Positions 1-9,831 of a stretch of 64,000 nt of DNA are shown piece after piece. Made by a program: the position numbers and the translations under genes. The notes under the pieces are model-generated. The model was given only the letters and a program-made list of their open reading frames with translations, did no database searches and was not told where the DNA came from. Position 1 is the first letter of the stretch. Every line of letters begins with the position of its first letter. The DNA comes from Nakamurella sp. A5-74 (GTDB lineage Bacteria > Actinomycetota > Actinomycetes > Mycobacteriales > Nakamurellaceae), in contig NZ_CP159218.1 of the NCBI RefSeq assembly GCF_040438885.1, positions 3,596,001 through 3,660,000 of the forward strand. Reading direction: 5' to 3'.

Positions 1-262
1 GGATCTCCATCCGTTGACCGGCCAACGCGCCGACACACCCGGGAACGTCGAAGACCAATGTCGCCGCGGTCGACGATTCGGCGATCCGCTCCCGCAGGAC
101 GCCCCGCTGCCAGCGTTTCGCAATCGGTGACCGCGCGCTGTCCGGCACGACGTCCAGTGACCGGTTGGCGCGGTCACTCACCATGCGCGGTGGCCGCGGC
201 ACCGACGACTGCGACACGGACGACTGCGACACCGACGACTGCGACACCGACGACTCAGACAT
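1..262 (-). CDS. FNR-type FAD-binding oxidoreductase, N-terminal part (cut by window edge)
   Basis: From ATG at 262 the frame stays open to base 1, so only the first 87 codons are visible. Residues 71-87 (FDVPGCVGALAGQRMEI) match the first strands of ferredoxin-reductase-like FAD domains. This is the usual partner of small sulfite-oxidase-like proteins, which supports an electron-transfer role. The start overlaps the stop of the molybdopterin gene by 8 bases, suggesting coupling. Residues 3-21 are a three-fold SSVSQ-type repeat encoded by 15-bp DNA repeats. ATG at 184 (residue 27) would omit it and is a possible alternative start. The family call rests on a short segment. Confidence 0.6.
   Translation of the reverse strand, partial: MSESSVSQSSVSQSSVSQSSVPRPPRMVSDRANRSLDVVPDSARSPIAKRWQRGVLRERIAESSTAATLVFDVPGCVGALAGQRMEI
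204..257. repeat. 15-bp tandem repeat in the reductase leader
   Basis: Three full copies and one partial copy of a 15-bp unit (gacgactgcgacacc) lie at 204-218, 219-233, 234-248 and 249-257. They encode a Ser/Val/Gln leader ahead of the FNR domain and run into the stop codon of the upstream gene. The array is in frame, so length changes would be tolerated. Confidence 0.8.
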
Positions 263-851
263 CGGAGTACCGCTGCTCACGCCACGGATCGCCGTAGGCG
301 TGGTAGCCGTTGCGTTCCCAGAATCCCAGCTCGTCCTCGGTCATCAGCCGCAGCTCGGAGACCCACTTCGCCGATTTCCAGAAGTACAGGTGCGGCACCA
401 GCAACCGCGCCGGACCGCCGTGATCCCGGGCCAGCGGCTCGCCGTCGAACTCGGTGGCGATCAAGGCGCGCCCGTCCAGCACGTCGGCCAGGGGCAGGTT
501 GGTGGTGTAACCGCCGTAGCAGTGCGCCATCAGATGTGTTGCGCTGGTGGAGATCCCGGCGAGTACGCGCTCGACGCTGACGCCCCGCCAGCGGGTGTCG
601 AACTTCGACCACGACGTGACGCAGTGGATGTCGACCTGCAGTTCCTCCAGGCCGAGCGCCTGCATGCTCGCCCAGTCGAAGACCGTCCGGTCACCGGTCT
701 CGGTGGTGACGGTCAGTTCCCAGCGCTCGGTGCTGATCCGCGGCGCCGGGCCGACCGTCAGCACGGGGAATCCGGTCTCGAAGTGCTGACCGGGCGGGAG
801 CTTGGCCGAATGGTCGCGTCTGCCGACGAAACCCCGGGTGACGACGGACAT
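255..851 (-). CDS. Sulfite-oxidase-like molybdopterin-dependent oxidoreductase
   Basis: This 198-aa protein is a single oxidoreductase molybdopterin-binding domain of the sulfite oxidase/YedY superfamily. Cys77 in HCVTSWSK is the expected molybdenum-ligating cysteine. The GGPARLLVPHLYFWKSAKWV segment near residues 145-165 is typical of the small actinobacterial members. No Tat signal or heme domain is seen, so it is probably cytoplasmic, with the following FNR-like gene as electron partner. ATG at 851 is chosen over GTG at 857 because AAGGAG lies 5 bases before the ATG. It is 32 bases downstream of the DUF692 gene in the same direction. The substrate is unknown. Confidence 0.82.
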   Translation of the reverse strand: MSVVTRGFVGRRDHSAKLPPGQHFETGFPVLTVGPAPRISTERWELTVTTETGDRTVFDWASMQALGLEELQVDIHCVTSWSKFDTRWRGVSVERVLAGISTSATHLMAHCYGGYTTNLPLADVLDGRALIATEFDGEPLARDHGGPARLLVPHLYFWKSAKWVSELRLMTEDELGFWERNGYHAYGDPWREQRYSDV

Positions 852-883
852 CCGCACTCCTTCATGGCGACCGGCGGTGGCGA

Positions 884-1861
884 TCAGGCCGGCGGGTCCA
901 GCCTAGTCGTGGCTGCCGCACCGACCGCCGTGGTGCTTGCTGCGGTGCCTGCAACTGCGCCCGCCGCGGTGCCTGCTGCGGTGATCCGCGGGTGCCCGGA
1001 GGCTTCGGCGATCGAGTCCAGCTCGGCGAAGATCTCCGCCTGCGGCGGATAGTTGCCGTCGCGCTCCAGCATCACCGCCGGGATCGGCTGACGCGACGTC
1101 AGCACGGTGAGCAGGTCCAGCACCTCCGGCGACACCGGCGCGGTATGGGTGTCGTGGTAGATCCCGTCGTGCTCGTCGCCGCCGGCGATGTGGACGTAGG
1201 CGATCCGCTCCAGTGGGATCTGCTCGAAAAGCGTCGGCGCCGATCCTGCTCGCCCGCCGACGGCATTGCGTGCATTGGCGTGCACGTTCGCGACGTCCAG
1301 CAGCAGCAGGGCGTCGCTGCGCTCGCAGATCTCGGTGATGAACTGGCCCTCCGTGAGCTCGTCGTCCGGCCAGTCGAAGAGCACGGCGATCGGTTCGAGC
1401 GCGACGGGCAGCCCCACGGCGGACCGGAAGGTGGCGACGTTGCGCACCATCACCTCGACGGCATCCCGGGTACGCGGGAGCGGCGTCAGGTGACCCACGT
1501 CCACGCCGCCGGCGCGGACGAACGAGATGTGCTCGCTCACCAGCGGAGCATGCAGCGCAGCTGCGACCGCGGCGAACCTGTCGAGTTGGGCGTGATCGGG
1601 TTCGTCGGCGCTGCCCAGGTTGACCCGGACCCCGTGCGGGACCACCGCGACGCCGGCGGCCCGGAGGCCGATCAGACCGCCCGGGAGCCGGGCGGGATCG
1701 ATCGATTCCGCGATCACCTCACACCAGCGCAGCCCGGGCAGCGAGCGGACCGCGAAGTCGATCTCCGGGCGCCAGCCGATGCCGACCCCGGCGACGGTCC
1801 CCGTGCGCACCACGCCGCTGGTCCCTGTTCCGACGATGCTGTCGGTGCTGTCTTCGCTCAT
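884..1861 (-). CDS. DUF692 / MNIO family enzyme (MbnB/TglH-like)
   Basis: A 325-aa TIM-barrel protein of the DUF692 family, the multinuclear non-heme iron oxidases that modify cysteines in precursor peptides (MbnB, TglH, bufferin enzymes). The metal-ligand motifs appear in order: PHG near 75-77, SEHISF at 109-114, EPIAVLF at 156-162, DVANVHANA at 189-197, YVHIAGG at 222-228 and DTHTAPV at 237-243. Residues 291-325 are an Ala/Thr-rich tail of low complexity. Its start shares one base (TGATG) with the stop of the TIGR04222-like gene, so the two are probably translated as a unit. The substrate is not known. The Cys-Gly tail of the neighbour is the obvious candidate. Confidence 0.88.
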   Translation of the reverse strand: MSEDSTDSIVGTGTSGVVRTGTVAGVGIGWRPEIDFAVRSLPGLRWCEVIAESIDPARLPGGLIGLRAAGVAVVPHGVRVNLGSADEPDHAQLDRFAAVAAALHAPLVSEHISFVRAGGVDVGHLTPLPRTRDAVEVMVRNVATFRSAVGLPVALEPIAVLFDWPDDELTEGQFITEICERSDALLLLDVANVHANARNAVGGRAGSAPTLFEQIPLERIAYVHIAGGDEHDGIYHDTHTAPVSPEVLDLLTVLTSRQPIPAVMLERDGNYPPQAEIFAELDSIAEASGHPRITAAGTAAGAVAGTAASTTAVGAAATTRLDPPA

Positions 1862-2844
1862 CAGCTGCTACCGCATCCGCCGCCGCCGCCGCAACTGCTC
1901 CCGCCGCCGCAGCTGGACGAGCTCCCACAACTCGACACGCTGCCGCAGCCGGAGGACGTGGTGCCGCAGGTCGACGAGTTCCCGGAGTCCACCCAGCCGG
2001 AGGCGCCGCCGGTCGCGGTGGCCCGGCGCCTCGTCCGAGAGGATTTCCGGCCATCGGAGGTGAGCCGCTGGGCGCCGACCGCCTGGGCCAGCACGGGATC
2101 CAGCGCGGTGAGGGCGCCTGACCCGCCGAGTGCCACCGGCACACCGGAGATCCCGGCGACCACCACCTGCGGACCGAACCGGTGATCCGCATCCTCATGG
2201 GAACCCGGATCGATCCTGGCCTGCCGCACTTCGGTGACGAGGGCAGCAGTGACCCGGAGCTGCCGACGGGTCAGCGCGGGACCGACCTTCGGCAGCGCCA
2301 CCAGCAGCACGGCCTGTGCGACGAACAGCCAGAACGTGGGGACACCGGGGTGGTGACCGACCACCGCGTAGCCGGTCCCGACGGCCCAGGTCACCCAGAG
2401 CGCGCCCAGAAGGACCAACAGCAGCGCATGCCGACCCCGACCCAGCACGAGGTTCCGCTCCGCGAGCGCATCCCGCAGACGGACCACAGCGCGCAGCATC
2501 CGACGGTCGGTGAGCAGTCGGGAGCTGTCGACCCTGTCCCGGACGCAGTCCAGCACGGCCGCTTCGAGATCGGTCCGCGCGGCGGCGTCAGGAGCGAGGC
2601 CCAGCCAGCCCAGCGGGCCGGCGACCAGCTGTCCACGGCGGCGCAACTCGCCCACTGCCACCAACAGGGCCCGTTGTGCCCCACCGACCAGGTAGCCGAG
2701 TTCCTCGCCGGTGATCCGGACGGGAACCGTCAGGGCCGGACGTGGCCAGCACCGCACCACCACGGCCAGGACGATCAGCCCTGCCAGCACGATCCCGTAG
2801 ATCACCAGGAATTGAGGTCCGGTCAGGCCCCAGGAGATCCCCAT
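1861..2844 (-). CDS. TIGR04222-type membrane protein with Cys-Gly-rich C-terminal tail
   Basis: A 327-aa protein with an N-terminal membrane helix (about residues 9-31), a soluble central part and two further hydrophobic helices near 135-180. The layout and the DUF692 neighbour fit the actinobacterial TIGR04222 family. Residues 288-327 form a Ser/Gly tail with six cysteines, every one followed by Gly, and no cysteines occur in the preceding 200 residues or so. MNIO enzymes act on such Cys-containing tails in other systems (for example CG in the EGKCG motifs of bufferins). ATG at 2844 is chosen because the protein then begins directly before the first helix and an AACGAT -10-like hexamer lies six bases upstream. 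The longer upstream reading frame looks non-coding. Confidence 0.75.
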   Translation of the reverse strand: MGISWGLTGPQFLVIYGIVLAGLIVLAVVVRCWPRPALTVPVRITGEELGYLVGGAQRALLVAVGELRRRGQLVAGPLGWLGLAPDAAARTDLEAAVLDCVRDRVDSSRLLTDRRMLRAVVRLRDALAERNLVLGRGRHALLLVLLGALWVTWAVGTGYAVVGHHPGVPTFWLFVAQAVLLVALPKVGPALTRRQLRVTAALVTEVRQARIDPGSHEDADHRFGPQVVVAGISGVPVALGGSGALTALDPVLAQAVGAQRLTSDGRKSSRTRRRATATGGASGWVDSGNSSTCGTTSSGCGSVSSCGSSSSCGGGSSCGGGGGCGSS

Positions 2845-2924
2845 GGCCACATCGTTGCAAACTCCGACGCGGAAATCCCGGTGATCCAGAGAATCGAACG
2901 AGACCGGGCCCATCGACCGAGGAC

Positions 2925-3050
2925 GGGGCCTCGACTCGCTCCTTCGTCGCTCGCTCGCTCGCTCGACCACCGTCAGGTTTCGATGATGCCCGCCGCGGCT
3001 TGACATGGGAGCAAGGAGCGAACGCGGTGAGTCGAGATCCCATCCCCGAG
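2925..3050. repeat. Dispersed inverted repeat (GAGCGACGAAGGAG family), copy A
   Basis: The left half near 2927-2975 (ctcgactcgctccttcgtcg then repeated gctcg) and the right half near 3005-3047 (ggagcgaac ... gagtcgagatcccatc) are inverted relatives of each other. Related sequences occur at 29667-29780 and 45592-45703. This copy fills the 240-bp space after pyrF and before the TIGR04222 operon. It may act as a transcription end or be a REP-like remnant. Boundaries are approximate. Confidence 0.6.
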
Positions 3051-3085
3051 CCCACTGTTCGTGGGGTGACGGCAGGGCAGCGCTG

Positions 3086-3925
3086 TCAGCGCCGGGCAGC
3101 GTCCTGCAGGGCCTCGTTCTGCCGGCGGGCCGCATCCCGCAGGGCCACCGGATCCGGTCCGGCCGAGAGCACCTCCCGGCTGGAGGAGGAGGCGACCGCC
3201 GGAAGTACGGCTCCGAAGAGTGCGGCGACCTTCGTCGCGTCGGCTCCCTGCGCGCCGAGACCGGGCGCCAGGATCGGGCCGTTCAAGGCGGACAGGTCGA
3301 CGTCCAGCTCGGTGAGGGTGGCGCCGATCACGAGGCCGAACGACCCGAGCGGAACGGCACCGACGTTCAGTGCAGCGACCTGGTCGACGATCTCCTGCGC
3401 CACCGTCCTGACACCGTCGAGCACCGCATGCTGCACGTGTGCAGATTCCGGATTGCTGGTGCGGCACAGCACGAACAGGCCACGCCCGGTCCGTGCCGCC
3501 AGCTCGATCGCCGGGCCCAGCGACCCGAAGCCGAGGTACGGCGACACGGTGATCGCATCCGCGGCAAGGGGTGAGTCGTCGCTCAGGTAGGCCCGCGCGT
3601 AGGCGTCCATGGTCGATCCGATGTCGCCGCGTTTGACGTCCAGCAGCACCAGCGCGCCGGCGTCGCGGGCATCGGCGATCACTGCTTCCAGCACCGCGAT
3701 CCCGGCGCTGCCGTAGGCCTCGAAGAATGCGGACTGCGGTTTGACGACTGCCGCCTCCGGGGCCAGCGCCGCCGTGGCTTCCAGGGCGAACCGCTTCAGC
3801 CCGTCGATCCCGGGGTCCAGGTCCCAGGCCTGCAGCAGCGCGGGGTGCGGGTCGATACCGACACACAACGGGCCTCGATCGTCCAGTGCTGAGGCGTAGC
3901 GCGCGCCGAAGGTCGTGGTGGTCAT
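3086..3925 (-). CDS. pyrF: Orotidine 5'-phosphate decarboxylase, type 2
   Basis: Final step of UMP synthesis, OMP to UMP. The 279-aa length and the catalytic block [10 protein letters not shown] (Lys and Asp of the active site) identify the type-2 form common in actinobacteria. CVGIDPHP near the N-terminus and [10 protein letters not shown] near the C-terminus are family signatures. It starts at ATG 3925 with a 4-base ATGA overlap with pyrD, so it is the last cistron of the pyr operon. The mihF-gmk genes that often follow in actinobacteria are absent here. A dispersed repeat lies directly downstream. Confidence 0.96.
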   Translation of the reverse strand: MTTTTFGARYASALDDRGPLCVGIDPHPALLQAWDLDPGIDGLKRFALEATAALAPEAAVVKPQSAFFEAYGSAGIAVLEAVIADARDAGALVLLDVKRGDIGSTMDAYARAYLSDDSPLAADAITVSPYLGFGSLGPAIELAARTGRGLFVLCRTSNPESAHVQHAVLDGVRTVAQEIVDQVAALNVGAVPLGSFGLVIGATLTELDVDLSALNGPILAPGLGAQGADATKVAALFGAVLPAVASSSSREVLSAGPDPVALRDAARRQNEALQDAARR

Positions 3926-5025
3926 GGGGTCTCCTTCTGTCCGTCCGGATGCCGCGCGGAATCGGCGGCCGCAGCGGTCGCTTCTGCGATCAGCGCGGGT
4001 CCGCGATAGATGAACCCCGAGTACAACTGCAGCAGGGAAGCGCCGGCGTCGAGCAGTGCCGCCGCATCGTCGTAGTTCATGATGCCGCCGACACCCATCA
4101 CCGGCAGATCGCTGGTCCTGGTGACGAAGGAGACGACCGCCCTGGCACGCGCGCGCAACGGCGCACCGGACAGCCCGCCGCGCTCGCGGGAGGTCAGCAG
4201 ATCGGCGTCCGCGATCCCGGTCCGCCCGGTCGTGGTGTTGGTGGCGATGACGCCGGCGACCCCACGGTCGGTGCACACCTGCAGCAGCTCGGCGATTGCG
4301 TTTTCGGTGAGATCCGGGGCGATCTTCACCAGTACCGGGATCGGGGTCGCTGACGGTCCCGCCAGCACCCCGACCTGTTCGGTCAGGGCGCCGAGCAGTT
4401 CGTTCAGCGGTCCGTGGTCCTGCAGCGAGCGCAGCCCTGGGGTGTTCGGCGAGGAGACGTTGACGGCGAGGTAGTCGGCCACCGGGTAGACCGCGGCCAG
4501 CGACGCCAGGTAGTCACCGATCGCATCCTGCACCGGCGTCACCTTGGACTTGCCGAGCGAGATCCCCAGCGGCACACCGAGGCTGCCCCGGCCGCCCGAC
4601 GACGTGACCCGGTCGGCGAGCGCAGCCGCACCGTCGTTGTTGAAGCCCATCCGGTTGATGATCGCCTCGGAGGTCGGCAACCGGAACAGCCGCGGCTTCT
4701 CGTTTCCCGGCTGCGGATGAGCCGTCACCGTGCCGGCCTCGATGAAGCCGAAACCCATTGCCCCCCAAGCCTTCAGCGCGACGCCGTCCTTGTCCATCCC
4801 GGCCGCGAGGCCCACGGCGTTGGGGAAGTCGATCCCGCACACCGTGCGTGGTGACGGATCGACTCGCAGCAGGCGGCTCAGCAGGCTCAGCGCCGTTGAA
4901 CTGCGCGCCACCCTGCGCAGGCCTCCGAGTGTGCGGTGGTGCGCGATCTCCGGATCACCACCGCCCCAGCGGAACATCGCCGGCCGCACCAGCCGCGCAT
5001 AGGCCCGATCGACCAGACGGTTCAT
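3922..5025 (-). CDS. pyrD: Dihydroorotate dehydrogenase (quinone), class 2
   Basis: Oxidises dihydroorotate to orotate with FMN and passes electrons to quinone at the membrane. The protein is 367 aa. Diagnostic stretches are the FMN/substrate segment [24 protein letters not shown] containing the class-2 catalytic serine, and ATNTTTGR. The N-terminal 40 residues form the short amphipathic helical region that anchors class-2 enzymes. ATG 5025 overlaps the carB stop by 4 bases (ATGA) and its own stop overlaps pyrF the same way. No electron-transfer subunit (pyrK) is present, as expected for class 2. Confidence 0.95.
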   Translation of the reverse strand: MNRLVDRAYARLVRPAMFRWGGGDPEIAHHRTLGGLRRVARSSTALSLLSRLLRVDPSPRTVCGIDFPNAVGLAAGMDKDGVALKAWGAMGFGFIEAGTVTAHPQPGNEKPRLFRLPTSEAIINRMGFNNDGAAALADRVTSSGGRGSLGVPLGISLGKSKVTPVQDAIGDYLASLAAVYPVADYLAVNVSSPNTPGLRSLQDHGPLNELLGALTEQVGVLAGPSATPIPVLVKIAPDLTENAIAELLQVCTDRGVAGVIATNTTTGRTGIADADLLTSRERGGLSGAPLRARARAVVSFVTRTSDLPVMGVGGIMNYDDAAALLDAGASLLQLYSGFIYRGPALIAEATAAAADSARHPDGQKETP

Positions 5026-8000
5026 ACCCCGACCACCGCGGGCTCGGGCTGATCGGCGGCCGGGAAGCGCAGCCGCTTGTGCAGCTCCTGCAGCGGGGCG
5101 ACCCCGATGTTGCTGCGGATCAACGCCTCGATGCCCTGGATGGCGGCGGCCGCACCCGAGATGGTGGTGATGCACGGGATGTCTGCGGCCACCGCGGCGG
5201 TGCGGATCTCGTAGCCGTCGATCCGGGGACCCGAGTTGCCGTACGGAGTGTTGATCACCAGGTCCACCTGCCCGGCCCGGATCCGGTGCACCACCGAGTC
5301 CCCTGCTGCCGGGTCGACAGTGGCCACGCCGGCGATCAGATCCCCTTCGGTGTCGGTGCTCTCGAAGTACTTGCCGACGGTCTCCACCTCCATCCCGTTG
5401 CGGCGCAACATCTCCGCGGTACCCTCGGTCGCCAGGATCTCGAACCCCAGATCCGCGAGCCGCTTCGCCGGGAAGACGATCGAGCGCTTGTCGGCGTTGG
5501 CGACCGAGACGAACACGGTGCCGGCGGTCGGCAGCGAGCCGTAGGAGGCGGTCTGCGACTTGGCGAACGCCGGCCCGAACGCGCTGTCGATGCCCATCAC
5601 CTCACCGGTGGAGCGCATCTCAGGACCGAGCAGCGAATCTACCCCGCGGCCGTCCGGGCGGCGGAACCGGTGGAACTGCATCACGGCCTCCTTCACGGCG
5701 ACCGGGGCGCCCGGCGGGAGCTGTCCCCCGTCTCCGGTGGCCGGCAGCAGCCCTTCGGCGCGCAGCTCCGCGATGCTGCTGCCGGTCATGATCCTGGCGG
5801 CCGCCTTGGCCAGCTGGACGGCGGTCGCCTTCGAGGAGAACGGCACCGTCCTGGACGCCCGCGGGTTCGCCTCGAGCACGTAGAGCGTCTCGCCCTTGAG
5901 GGCGTACTGGACGTTCATCAAGCCCCGCACGCCGATGCCGAGCGCGAGCTTGGTGGTGTGCTCGCGCACCTTGGCGATGTCGCCGCGGCCCAGAGTGATC
6001 GGCGGTAGCACACACGCGGAGTCACCGGAATGCACACCGGCTTCCTCGATGTGTTCCATCACGCCGCCGAGGTAGACCTCGGTGCCGTCGCAGAGCGCAT
6101 CGACGTCGATCTCGATGGCATCGTCCAGGAATCGGTCGACCAGTACCGGCCGGTCGGGGGCGATCTCGGTGGCCCGGTCGATGTAGTCCGACAGCGACTG
6201 CTCGTCGTAGACGATCTCCATCCCACGACCGCCGAGCACGAACGACGGCCGCACCAGGACCGGGTAGCCGATCCGCGCGGCGGCGTCCCGTGCACCCTCG
6301 AAGGAGATCGCCGTGCCGAACGCGGGGGCCGGAAGCTGTTGCTGCGTCAGCAGATCGCCGAACAGCTTGCGATCCTCGGCCAGGTCGATGGCCTCCGGCT
6401 GGGTGCCCAGGATGGGCACCCCGGAGGCCTTCAGCTCGGCGGCGAGCTTCAGCGGCGTCTGCCCGCCGAGGGTGACGATCACCCCGGCGACGGTGCCGGA
6501 GCGCTGCTCCGAGGCCACCACCTCGAGCACGTCCTCGATCGTCAGGGGTTCGAAGTAGAGCCGGTCGGAGGTGTCGTAGTCGGTGGACACCGTCTCCGGG
6601 TTGCAGTTGACCATCACGGTCTCGAAACCGGCATCCCGCAACGACAGTGCCGCGTGCACGCAGGAGTAGTCGAACTCGATGCCCTGGCCGATCCGGTTCG
6701 GCCCGGACCCCAGGATGATCACCTTCGGCCGCTCGGTCTGCGGAGCGACCTCCGACTCGGCGAGCGGGTCGATCTCGTACGCCGAGTAGTGGTAGGGCGT
6801 CGTCGCCTCGAACTCCGCGGCGCAGGTGTCGACGGTGAAGAAGACAGGGTGCACGCCCAGTTCGGTGCGCAGCGCGCGGATCGCCGCCTCGGCTCCCAGC
6901 GCAGCGTCTCCTGCCTCGGCGCGCAGCTGCGCGAGATCGGCATCGGACAGGCCGTACCGCTTGGCCCTGCGCAGCAGATCCGCGCCGAGTGAGTCGGCAG
7001 CGGCGACCTCGTCGGCAATCGAGGTGACCAGCGCGATCTGGTCCAGGAACCAGGGATCGATGTCGGTCGCCTCATGGATCGCCTCCACCGAAATGCCGGC
7101 CCGGATCGCCCCGATCACCCGGTACCAGCGACCGTCCTGCGGTTGCCGCAGCGCCTCGATCACCTCGGCCCGGTCCTCGTCCGGCCCGACCGCAGCAGCC
7201 GCCAGCAGATAGCCACTTGCCTTCGTCTCCATGGACCGCAGGGCTTTTCCGAACGCTTCAGCGAACGACCGGCCGAACGACATGGCCTCCCCCACCGACT
7301 TCATCGTGGTGGTGAGCACCGGGTCGGCGCCCGGGAACTTCTCGAACGCGAACCGCGGGATCTTCACCACCACGTAGTCGAGCGCCGGTTCGAAGGCGGC
7401 AGAGGTCTTCCTCGGGGGGGACTCGGGGGGTGTCCCCCCGAGCGCCGACTTCCTCGGGGGGGACTCGGGGGGTGTCCCCCCGAGCGCCGACTCCCTCGGG
7501 GGGGACTCGGGGGGTGTCCCCCCGAGCGTCGACTTCCTCGGGGGGGACTCGGGGGGTGTCCCCCCGAGCGTCGACTTCCTCGGGGGGGACTCGGGGGGTG
7601 TCCCCCCGAGCGTTGTGATGTCGTTGGCGATCTCGTCGAGGGTGTAGCCGATGGCGAGCTTCGCGGCGATCTTCGCGATCGGGAAACCGGTGGCCTTCGA
7701 CGCCAGCGCCGAGCTGCGGGAGACCCGCGGGTTCATCTCGATGACGATCATCCGGCCGGAATCCGGATCGATCGCGAACTGGATGTTGCAGCCGCCGGTG
7801 GCGACGCCGACCGCCCGCAGGATCTGCAGGCCCAGGTCGCGCATCCGCTGGTACTCGCGATCGGTGAGCGTCATCGCCGGGGCGACGGTCACCGAATCGC
7901 CGGTGTGCACGCCCATCGGATCGATGTTCTCGATCGAGCAGACCACCACGGCGTTGTCGGCCGAGTCGCGCATCAGTTCCAGCTCGAACTCCTTCCAGCC

Positions 8001-8648
8001 GAGCACGCTCTCCTCGATCAGCACCTCCGTCACCGGTGATGCGGCCAGCCCGGTCCCGGCGATCCGGTCGAGATCCTCCGGTGTGTAGGCCATCCCGGAT
8101 CCCAGGCCGCCCATGGTGAACGACGGCCGGATGACGACCGGCAGCCCGAGATCCTGCGCGGTGGCGCGGACCTCATCCATCGAGTGGCAGACCGCCGACC
8201 GCGGGACGTCGCCGCCGACCGACCGCACGATGTCCTTGAAGATCTGCCGGTCCTCACCACGTTGGATGGCCGGGATGTCGGCGCCGATCAGCTCCACTCC
8301 GAACCGATCGAGGATGCCCTGGGAGTCCATCGCGATCGCGGTGTTCAGGGCCGTCTGACCGCCCAGGGTGGCGAGCACGGCGTCCACCGGGAACCCACGG
8401 TCCCGTTGGTCCGCCAGCACCTTCTCGACGAACGCGGGAGTGATCGGCTCGATGTAGGTGGCATCGGCGAACTCGGGATCCGTCATGATCGTCGCGGGGT
8501 TCGAGTTGATCAGCGAGACACGGATGCCTTCGCTGCGCAGCACCCGACAGGCCTGGGTGCCGGAGTAGTCGAACTCGCACGCCTGACCGATCACGATCGG
8601 ACCGGATCCGATCACCAGGATGTGCTTGATGTCGTCACGACGCGGCAT
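5022..8648 (-). CDS. carB: Carbamoyl-phosphate synthase large chain, with repeat insertion
   Basis: A 1208-aa synthase with the full domain series: ATP-grasp half 1, oligomerisation region, ATP-grasp half 2 and a C-terminal MGS-like allosteric domain. It makes carbamoyl phosphate from bicarbonate, 2 ATP and ammonia channelled from CarA. The family is usually about 1070-1120 aa. The excess is largely an insertion at about residues 345-414, five copies of a 14-residue unit ([14 protein letters not shown] type). It sits where E. coli CarB has the short surface loop between NDIT and the SFEPSIDYVV strand. Both flanks are intact ([12 protein letters not shown] before, [15 protein letters not shown] after), so the enzyme is probably functional. 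It overlaps carA by 14 bases. Confidence 0.95.
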   Translation of the reverse strand: MPRRDDIKHILVIGSGPIVIGQACEFDYSGTQACRVLRSEGIRVSLINSNPATIMTDPEFADATYIEPITPAFVEKVLADQRDRGFPVDAVLATLGGQTALNTAIAMDSQGILDRFGVELIGADIPAIQRGEDRQIFKDIVRSVGGDVPRSAVCHSMDEVRATAQDLGLPVVIRPSFTMGGLGSGMAYTPEDLDRIAGTGLAASPVTEVLIEESVLGWKEFELELMRDSADNAVVVCSIENIDPMGVHTGDSVTVAPAMTLTDREYQRMRDLGLQILRAVGVATGGCNIQFAIDPDSGRMIVIEMNPRVSRSSALASKATGFPIAKIAAKLAIGYTLDEIANDITTLGGTPPESPPRKSTLGGTPPESPPRKSTLGGTPPESPPRESALGGTPPESPPRKSALGGTPPESPPRKTSAAFEPALDYVVVKIPRFAFEKFPGADPVLTTTMKSVGEAMSFGRSFAEAFGKALRSMETKASGYLLAAAAVGPDEDRAEVIEALRQPQDGRWYRVIGAIRAGISVEAIHEATDIDPWFLDQIALVTSIADEVAAADSLGADLLRRAKRYGLSDADLAQLRAEAGDAALGAEAAIRALRTELGVHPVFFTVDTCAAEFEATTPYHYSAYEIDPLAESEVAPQTERPKVIILGSGPNRIGQGIEFDYSCVHAALSLRDAGFETVMVNCNPETVSTDYDTSDRLYFEPLTIEDVLEVVASEQRSGTVAGVIVTLGGQTPLKLAAELKASGVPILGTQPEAIDLAEDRKLFGDLLTQQQLPAPAFGTAISFEGARDAAARIGYPVLVRPSFVLGGRGMEIVYDEQSLSDYIDRATEIAPDRPVLVDRFLDDAIEIDVDALCDGTEVYLGGVMEHIEEAGVHSGDSACVLPPITLGRGDIAKVREHTTKLALGIGVRGLMNVQYALKGETLYVLEANPRASRTVPFSSKATAVQLAKAAARIMTGSSIAELRAEGLLPATGDGGQLPPGAPVAVKEAVMQFHRFRRPDGRGVDSLLGPEMRSTGEVMGIDSAFGPAFAKSQTASYGSLPTAGTVFVSVANADKRSIVFPAKRLADLGFEILATEGTAEMLRRNGMEVETVGKYFESTDTEGDLIAGVATVDPAAGDSVVHRIRAGQVDLVINTPYGNSGPRIDGYEIRTAAVAADIPCITTISGAAAAIQGIEALIRSNIGVAPLQELHKRLRFPAADQPEPAVVGV
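7408..7617. repeat. Five 42-bp palindromic tandem repeats inside carB
   Basis: Units start at 7408, 7450, 7492, 7534 and 7576. Each holds a hyphenated palindrome with 9-bp arms ctcgggggg / ccccccgag around a 14-base loop. Units differ by only a few bases (cgccgac vs cgtcgac). The 42-bp period keeps the carB frame and adds 14 residues per unit. There are no unique spacers. The low divergence suggests recent duplication of an invading palindromic repeat. Confidence 0.95.
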
Positions 8649-9831
8649 GGGCGTCCTTCCGGGTAGCGCTCATGAGCGAGATGAAATCGTCGAAGAGGTA
8701 TCCGGCGTCGTGTGGGCCGGCGGCTGCCTCCGGATGGAACTGCACCGAGAACGCCGGCACGTCGAGGCATTCGAGGCCCTCGATCACGTCGTCGTTGAGG
8801 CAGGTGAAGGCCACCCTGGCGCGGCCGAACTCGGTGTCGACCACCTCGCCCAGCGGGCCGGGGACGTCGACCGCGAAACCGTGGTTCTGAGCGGTGACGA
8901 ACACCTTGCCGGTGCGGTGGTCGCGCACCGGCTGATTGATGCCGCGGTGCCCGAACTTCAGCTTGTAGGTGCCGAAACCCAGTGCGCGGCCGAGGATCTG
9001 GTTGCCGAAGCAGATTCCGAACAGCGGGATCCGGCGGCTCAGCACCTCGCGGGTCAGGGAGACGGGCCCCTCGGCGGTCTCCGGGTCCCCCGGCCCGTTC
9101 GACAGGAACACCCCGTCGACCCCGCGGCCGTCCTCGAGCGCGAGCAGGTCGTCGATCGTCGCGTCGGAGGGCAGCACGTGGGTGCGGATCCCGCGGGCAG
9201 CGAACATCTTCGGGGTGTTCGACTTGATCCCCAGGTCGAGTGCGGCCACCGAGAACCGGTGCTCCCCTGCGGGTTCCACCGTGTAGATCTCACCGGTGGA
9301 GACCTCGCCGGCCAGGTCGGCGCCGACCATCGACGGGGTGGCGCGCACCCGCGCGAGCATCTGCTCGTCGGTGCCCAGCTCGTCACCGGAGAAGATTCCG
9401 CACCGCAGCACACCGCCGGTGCGCAGGTGCCGGGTCAGCCCGCGGGTGTCGACGTCGCAGATGCCGACGACCCCATCGGCGGTCATCTGCTCCGGTAGCG
9501 ACCGCGTCGAGCGCCAGTTGGAGGGACGCGGCGACAGATCACGGATCACCAGACCGGAGACCCAGATCCGGCCGGACTCGTCGTCGCTGCCCTCGAGGGT
9601 GGCGTTGGCGGCCTCGGCGACATCGGGGTGGTCGACCCAGCCGGTGTTGCCGATCTGCGGCGCCGTGGCGATCACCACCTGCCGGCGGTACGACGGGTCG
9701 GTGAGCGTCTCCTGATAACCGGTCATGCCGGTGGAGAAGACCGCCTCACCGAAGGTCGCGCCGAGCGCACCGAAGGCCGTCCCCCGATGGATCCGACCAT
9801 CCTCCAGGACGAGTGCTGCCGGGCCGCTCAT
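8635..9831 (-). CDS. carA: Carbamoyl-phosphate synthase small (glutaminase) chain
   Basis: A 398-aa protein with the N-terminal CarA domain followed by a class-I glutamine amidotransferase. The nucleophile Cys lies in GICFGNQ and the His-Glu pair in [12 protein letters not shown]. It hydrolyses glutamine and feeds ammonia to CarB. LSNGPGDP is the oxyanion-strand signature. ATG 9831 gives the usual N-terminus ([12 protein letters not shown]) and a 4-base overlap with the pyrC stop. Its own stop lies 14 bases inside carB. Confidence 0.96.
   Translation of the reverse strand: MSGPAALVLEDGRIHRGTAFGALGATFGEAVFSTGMTGYQETLTDPSYRRQVVIATAPQIGNTGWVDHPDVAEAANATLEGSDDESGRIWVSGLVIRDLSPRPSNWRSTRSLPEQMTADGVVGICDVDTRGLTRHLRTGGVLRCGIFSGDELGTDEQMLARVRATPSMVGADLAGEVSTGEIYTVEPAGEHRFSVAALDLGIKSNTPKMFAARGIRTHVLPSDATIDDLLALEDGRGVDGVFLSNGPGDPETAEGPVSLTREVLSRRIPLFGICFGNQILGRALGFGTYKLKFGHRGINQPVRDHRTGKVFVTAQNHGFAVDVPGPLGEVVDTEFGRARVAFTCLNDDVIEGLECLDVPAFSVQFHPEAAAGPHDAGYLFDDFISLMSATRKDAHAAS

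Noticed and set aside
1861-3135. Longer 424-aa version of the TIGR04222-type protein
   Set aside because: The first ~97 residues are Arg/Pro/Ser-rich, overlap a dispersed repeat and the pyrF end, and precede a clear start at 2844 just before the first helix.
7408-7617. CRISPR-like array
   Set aside because: The 42-bp units abut with no unique spacers, are in frame with carB and have no cas genes nearby.
4758-8666. Several long plus-strand frames opposite carB and pyrD
   Set aside because: Composition and lack of motifs mark them as shadows of the minus-strand pyr genes.
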